Positions 60,730 to 64,000 of a stretch of DNA of 64,000 bases are shown here, piece after piece. Source of the stretch: Bradyrhizobium ivorense (GTDB lineage Bacteria > Pseudomonadota > Alphaproteobacteria > Rhizobiales > Xanthobacteraceae); NCBI RefSeq assembly GCF_900696085.1, contig NZ_CAADFC020000016.1:248001-312000 (forward strand). Direction: 5' to 3'. Numbering within the stretch: position 1 is the first letter of the stretch; each line of letters begins with the position of its first letter. The notes beneath the pieces were generated by a model. The model did not search any database and was not told the DNA's origin. It saw only the letters and a list, made by a program, of their open reading frames with translations. A program made the position numbers and the translations under genes.

Positions 60730-62106
60730 ATGACCGCACTCCGATCGATTGCCGCAGAGGCGGCTGAGCTTGGCAACAAATTTGGCGGCACGCTCATGCA
60801 GCCGGGCGATGCGGGCTACGAAGAGGCAAGACGGGTTCACAACGGGCTGATCAACAAGAAGCCCGCGCTCATCGCACAATGCCGGGATGCATCTGATGTC
60901 GCCGATGCGGTCAGGCTCGCGCAGCGACTGGGACTCGAGGTCGCGGTCCGTGGCGGCGGTCACAACGTCGCCGGCCGGGCAACGATCGACGGCGGCGTGA
61001 TGATCGACCTTTCAGCAATGAAGCGCATCGAGGTCGACCCGGAACGCAGAACGGTGCGCGCACAGGGCGGTGTCACCTGGGCAGAGCTCGATCGCGAGAC
61101 GCAGAAGCATGGCCTGGCGGTCACGGGAGGCGTCGTTTCGAGCACCGGAATCGCCGGACTGACGCTTGGCGGTGGTCTCGGCTGGCTGATGGGAAAATAT
61201 GGCCTTGCGCTCGACAATCTTGTGTCGCTCGAGCTGATCAATGCCCAGGGCGAGTTGATACGCGCCAGCACGACGGATGAGCCGGACCTGTTCTGGGCTG
61301 CGCGCGGCGGCGGCGGCAATTTCGGCATCGCCACCACGCTCGAGTATCAGCTTCACGCGGTCGGGCCCACCATTACGGGCGGTCTGATCGCATACCCGTT
61401 CGATCGCAGCCGTGATGTGTTGTCGCTGTTCCGCGAACGCACGTCGTCGCTTTCAGATGAGCAAATCCTCTTCGCCACGCTGGCCCATGCTCCGGATGGC
61501 TCGGGGGTGAAATTGGCGGCGATGGTGACGTGCCATTGTGGCCCACTCGCAGCCGGCGAACTGGCGATGCGTCCGCTCAGGCAATTGGGCACGCCCGCAT
61601 TGGACGGGATCGGCCCGATGCAATACTGCGATCTCAACGGCATGCTGGATGCGGGATATCCCAAAGGTGCATTCAACTACTGGAAATCGACGTTCCTGCG
61701 AGATCTCTCCGACGACGCCATCCGGACAATGATCGAATGCTTTGCGCGCTGCCCGACCCCGATGGGGCAGTTCGTTGTGGAGCATGTCCACGGGGCGGCG
61801 GTTCGCGTCGGAATCGAGGAAACGGCATTTCCGCATCGGCAGGAGGGCTACAACTTCCTGATCCTGACTCAATGGTTGGATGCCGCGATGACCGATCGTT
61901 GCGTCGCCTGGGCCCGCGATACCTATGCGCGGATGACGCCGTTCGCTGCGGCCGGCAGATATGTCAACTATCTCGGGGACGATGAAGGCGGAGATCCCGT
62001 TCCCGCCGCCTACGGAGCGAACTATCGGCGCCTTCGCGAGCTGAAGAGCAAGTATGATCCCAAAAACTTCTTCCGCATGAATCAAAATATCAGGCCATCG
62101 GTCTGA
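60730..62106 (+). CDS. FAD-binding oxidoreductase, 6-hydroxynicotine-oxidase/BBE type
   Basis: A 458-residue flavoprotein of the PCMH/BBE class. The FAD domain shows VAVRGGGHNVAGRATIDGG, where the His after RGGG is the usual site of covalent 8α-histidyl-FAD attachment, and GGLGWLMGKYGLALDNLVS. The C-terminal berberine-bridge-like segment is YRRLRELKSKYDPKNFFRMNQNI. Such oxidases act on sugars, alkaloids or aromatic side chains; the substrate is unknown. It diverges from the GcvA-type LysR gene. The start may instead be a GTG at 60694 in the same frame (12 more residues); I prefer the ATG at 60730, with AGGG ten bases before it, because the extra residues look unlike the family. Confidence 0.88.
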   Translation: MTALRSIAAEAAELGNKFGGTLMQPGDAGYEEARRVHNGLINKKPALIAQCRDASDVADAVRLAQRLGLEVAVRGGGHNVAGRATIDGGVMIDLSAMKRIEVDPERRTVRAQGGVTWAELDRETQKHGLAVTGGVVSSTGIAGLTLGGGLGWLMGKYGLALDNLVSLELINAQGELIRASTTDEPDLFWAARGGGGNFGIATTLEYQLHAVGPTITGGLIAYPFDRSRDVLSLFRERTSSLSDEQILFATLAHAPDGSGVKLAAMVTCHCGPLAAGELAMRPLRQLGTPALDGIGPMQYCDLNGMLDAGYPKGAFNYWKSTFLRDLSDDAIRTMIECFARCPTPMGQFVVEHVHGAAVRVGIEETAFPHRQEGYNFLILTQWLDAAMTDRCVAWARDTYARMTPFAAAGRYVNYLGDDEGGDPVPAAYGANYRRLRELKSKYDPKNFFRMNQNIRPSV

Positions 62107-62206
62107 TCGAGATCGCGGTGTCGTCGGCCAGCTCAATGCCGTTCTCGTCCCGCAGAACGCGGCCGCTCTCATGGAGGTCAAAGAAGGATTTTGGCACAGT
62201 CAGTCC

Positions 62207-62935
62207 CTAGGCCGCTGGACTGAGATGGAGATAATGCGGGTCGAACTGCCCGAGTTGCTCCAGCTTCGGCTGGTCGAGCAGCTGGAACGCGGAACGCTCG
62301 ACCTCGATCAGCCCGTCGCGGCGAAGCTCCTGCAGCACCCTGTTGACGTGCACTGTCGACATCGCCAGGCAGTCCCCCAGCTCCGCCTGCGTGATCGGAA
62401 GCCGGAACGCGCCGTTCGAGGCACGGCCGATCGCCTCGAGCCGCCGGCGCAGTTCGGAGAGCAGATGCGCCATGCGCGCGAGCCCGGTGCGGCGGCCGAC
62501 ATTGACCATCCACTCCCTGAAGATGGCAGCGTCGATCAGCGTCTCCCGCCACAGCGCCGCCGCCACATTCGGGCGCACGCGGTTCACTTGCTTCAGAGCA
62601 TCGTGCGGAACCAAACCCAGCGTGCACTGGGTCAGCGTGACGAGGTCGTGATCCATGATGCCGAGGTGGAGGCTTTGCAGGTCGGGAATCTCGCCCGGAA
62701 TATGCAGCGACAGGATCTGCCTCTGTCCATCGAACGTCGTCTTGGCCCGGAATACGAAGCCCTCGATGACGAGACAGCACTGTGTCGGCCTTTCCCCGTC
62801 CCTGACCACGGTTTCACGCGCCCCGAACGCGCGCCGCTCGATTGGCAATTTCTCGAGCGCTCCAACGTCTTCCGGATCCAGTCTGTTCGATACGGCGATC
62901 TTTCTCAGCAGGGCATCCGCCAGATTGTTGGCCAT
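62207..62935 (-). CDS. Crp/Fnr-family transcriptional regulator
   Basis: A 242-residue CAP-fold regulator. The N-terminal effector domain (residues ~20-150) has ..RAFGARETVVRDGERPTQCCLVIEG.. but the cassette FSxxE..R expected for cyclic-nucleotide binding is not convincing (LHIPGEIPDLQSLHLG), so the ligand may differ. The N-terminus lacks the Cys cluster of FNR, so it is not an oxygen-sensing iron-sulfur protein. The C-terminal winged helix is ITQAELGDCLAMSTVHVNRVLQELRRDGLIEVE. It is convergent with the oxidase gene; its targets are not evident. Confidence 0.9.
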   Translation of the reverse strand: MANNLADALLRKIAVSNRLDPEDVGALEKLPIERRAFGARETVVRDGERPTQCCLVIEGFVFRAKTTFDGQRQILSLHIPGEIPDLQSLHLGIMDHDLVTLTQCTLGLVPHDALKQVNRVRPNVAAALWRETLIDAAIFREWMVNVGRRTGLARMAHLLSELRRRLEAIGRASNGAFRLPITQAELGDCLAMSTVHVNRVLQELRRDGLIEVERSAFQLLDQPKLEQLGQFDPHYLHLSPAA

Positions 62936-63337
62936 CGTCCCGTTCCCTGAAAATAGAGCCAGGAGAAAGCCGAATGAGCGGTCCTAGCCACGCGACGGCG
63001 GACGATCGACGCCGTCTGTCCACCAGTGCCCATGGTCACCGTCGGGCAATACACGAGACAAGTCCGCGAGTGGGCACGGCGTTCCTGAGCCGATATCGCA
63101 TTGAAAATGCGAGTCTTCTCGATGCAATCGTCCTCGCGAACCGGGTTATCCGGGAGAGGTTGAGGCAAGTTCTTGGTGTCCGCGCCGCACGATCGGGGAT
63201 GCTCACTGCTCGCTGCGGCGCCTGGCGCTGGCTGCGAATGTTCGCGCTGACCTCGAACCGCGCCAACGGTGAGGACGAACCGGCGAGCCGCCGGTTCGTC
63301 TCCCGACGCTGGATGCAGACTGTATGATCGAGACTGC
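62936..63337. other. Gene-free stretch of about 400 bases
   Basis: Several overlapping short frames are open on both strands, but all are Arg/Ser-rich shadows without ribosome sites or family features. The only AUG with a weak purine lead is at 62973 on the plus strand, and its product has no recognisable fold. I see no repeat or tRNA. The Crp/Fnr promoter must lie at the left end. Confidence 0.45.
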
Positions 63338-63616
63338 TTATCGATGCTGGCGGTCGGGGCTCACGACGCGACGGCCGTGCTGACGTCCACGCATTTCGGC
63401 ATGCGCCCTCCTCGTGGCTTCCGAGGGAGCCTGGGCATTCGCCCCTTCAGCCGGCGCCGGCTTCACCGCCAAGCCCTCGGTGAAGGGATCACGGTTCTGG
63501 TAGACCGAGCACTCCGCGCACTGCGCAAACGCGTCAGTCGCGGACACCATCGATATCAGAGATGCAATAGCAAGCGTGGCAAATGCTGCTATCAATCCTT
63601 CCTTGCGGTTTTCCAT
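63338..63616 (-). CDS. Small secreted protein with a CxxC motif
   Basis: A 92-residue protein with a clear signal peptide (MENRKEGLIAAFATLAIASL, cleaved near AFA-QC). The mature part starts QCAECSVYQNRDPFTEG, with a CxxC pair near its N-terminus, and then becomes low-complexity and basic, ending RQHGRRVVSPDRQHR. No family is recognised. The ATG at 63616 has AAGGAG seven bases ahead; the open frame extends to 63763 through Cys/Arg-rich sequence that I reject. It shares strand and neighbourhood with the DUF3551-type gene at the right edge. Confidence 0.65.
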   Translation of the reverse strand: MENRKEGLIAAFATLAIASLISMVSATDAFAQCAECSVYQNRDPFTEGLAVKPAPAEGANAQAPSEATRRAHAEMRGRQHGRRVVSPDRQHR

Positions 63617-63787
63617 CGTTGTTCTCCTTGGTTCAGCCCGCGCACTGCAAGTAGCGCTGCTTCGCGGAGGGATTAGTCCGCGTGGGATGGAGCTGGTATG
63701 CGTCGGGAGGACCGGTAGAATGGGCGTGCACGCGCGACAAACGCACCGGCAGGCGGCCGGCATGTCTGTACCGCCAGAACCTTTTCC

Positions 63788-63879
63788 GTTCCGATAGAAC
63801 TTGGAACGGAGCTCTGGATTCTTTGTCTTGACGCGCTTTCTTCGCGGGAACCGGCGTCCACTTCGCTGGAAAACGCTCC
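63788..63879. repeat. Compound palindromic repeat, family D, copy 2
   Basis: The inverted relative of the element at 44568-44664: GTTCCGATAGAACTTGGAAC, CGGAGCTCTGG, CTTGACGCG and TCCACTTCGCTGGAAAACGC match it in reverse order and orientation. It sits between the secreted-protein gene and the right-edge gene. Confidence 0.75.
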
Positions 63880-63887
63880 AACCAAGC

Positions 63888-64000
63888 TCAGCGGTAGTAG
63901 CCCTGCCGTGCGAAGTAGTATTGCGGGTTTACGTCGCAATAGGCGTCGGTGCCCGACGCGGTTGCCATGCACTGGCCGTAGGTTGCGAACTGGCAGTTGC
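63888..64000 (-). CDS. DUF3551-like small Cys-rich protein, C-terminal fragment
   Basis: The last 37 codons of a gene that runs off the right edge. The translated end reads ..NCQFATYGQCMATASGTDAY and then CDVNPQYYFARQGYYR, with two Cys in NC and QC and a third in YCDVNPQY. This pattern (CxFxTxxQC..YCxxNPxY) is that of the DUF3551 secreted proteins very common in Bradyrhizobium. Function is unknown. Confidence 0.75.
   Translation of the reverse strand, partial: NCQFATYGQCMATASGTDAYCDVNPQYYFARQGYYR

Noticed and set aside
62842..63327. 161-codon plus-strand frame after the Crp/Fnr gene
   Set aside because: Partly antisense to the regulator and otherwise Arg/Ser-rich; no ribosome site for the long start and a weak one at 62973. 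I could not support it as a gene.

Overview
The window is chromosomal DNA from an alphaproteobacterium, most likely Bradyrhizobium or a close relative in the Nitrobacteraceae. This is inferred from the high GC content, the mix of TRAP/TAXI, sugar-ABC, CaiB and acyl-CoA genes, a DUF3551-type protein at the right edge, TTCTAA-type (Irr-like) iron-control motifs, a CtrA-type box, and many short palindromic intergenic repeats of kinds I associate with Bradyrhizobium. There is one tRNA (Gln, anticodon CTG). I see no rRNA, CRISPR array, transposase, integrase or phage gene.

Layout. 0-6 kb: an OprB-type porin (cut by the left edge), a ZntB/CorA-like transporter, acetoacetate decarboxylase, a patatin-like hydrolase, an acyl-CoA carboxylase carboxyltransferase and its IclR regulator. 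6.7-12.4 kb: a lone biotinyl carrier, a TAXI-TRAP transporter (binding protein and fused permease), and a glutaminase fused to STAS and cyclic-nucleotide-binding domains. 12.7-21.7 kb: a methyltransferase, a carboxymuconolactone-decarboxylase-like protein, then a minus-strand acyl-CoA cluster (thiolase, acyl-CoA ligase, CaiB transferase, acyl-CoA dehydrogenase, and a Cys-less thiolase-like protein coupled to a DUF35 protein).

21.7-34 kb is a sugar or sugar-acid catabolic locus. A minus-strand operon carries an ABC importer, a DenD-like dehydrogenase, KDG kinase and KDPG aldolase. It diverges from a LacI regulator that is followed by a XylD-like IlvD/Edd dehydratase and two short-chain dehydrogenases. 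34-38.7 kb: a LysR/EamA divergent pair, an M50 protease, a tail-anchored hypothetical protein and an orphan amino-acid-type binding protein. 38.9-44.4 kb: an iron-uptake operon (Fiu/PiuA-like receptor, PiuC-type hydroxylase, ExbB, ExbD, TonB). 45-50 kb: a MarR-controlled RND efflux pair.

50-53.5 kb is the most accessory-looking stretch. An unrecognised 606-residue, lower-GC gene lies between a decayed and an intact copy of a GNAT acetyltransferase gene. A 20-bp copy of the 3' end of the upstream IalB-family gene marks the second junction. 53.7-64 kb returns to core-type genes: tRNA-Gln, PBP1A, a coiled-coil protein behind a CtrA-type box, gamma-glutamyltransferase, a LysR/FAD-oxidase divergent pair, a Crp/Fnr regulator, a small secreted protein and a partial DUF3551 protein.

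All functions are read from the translations by eye. No database search, GC computation or structure prediction was run, apart from two hand counts of GC that are stated where used.
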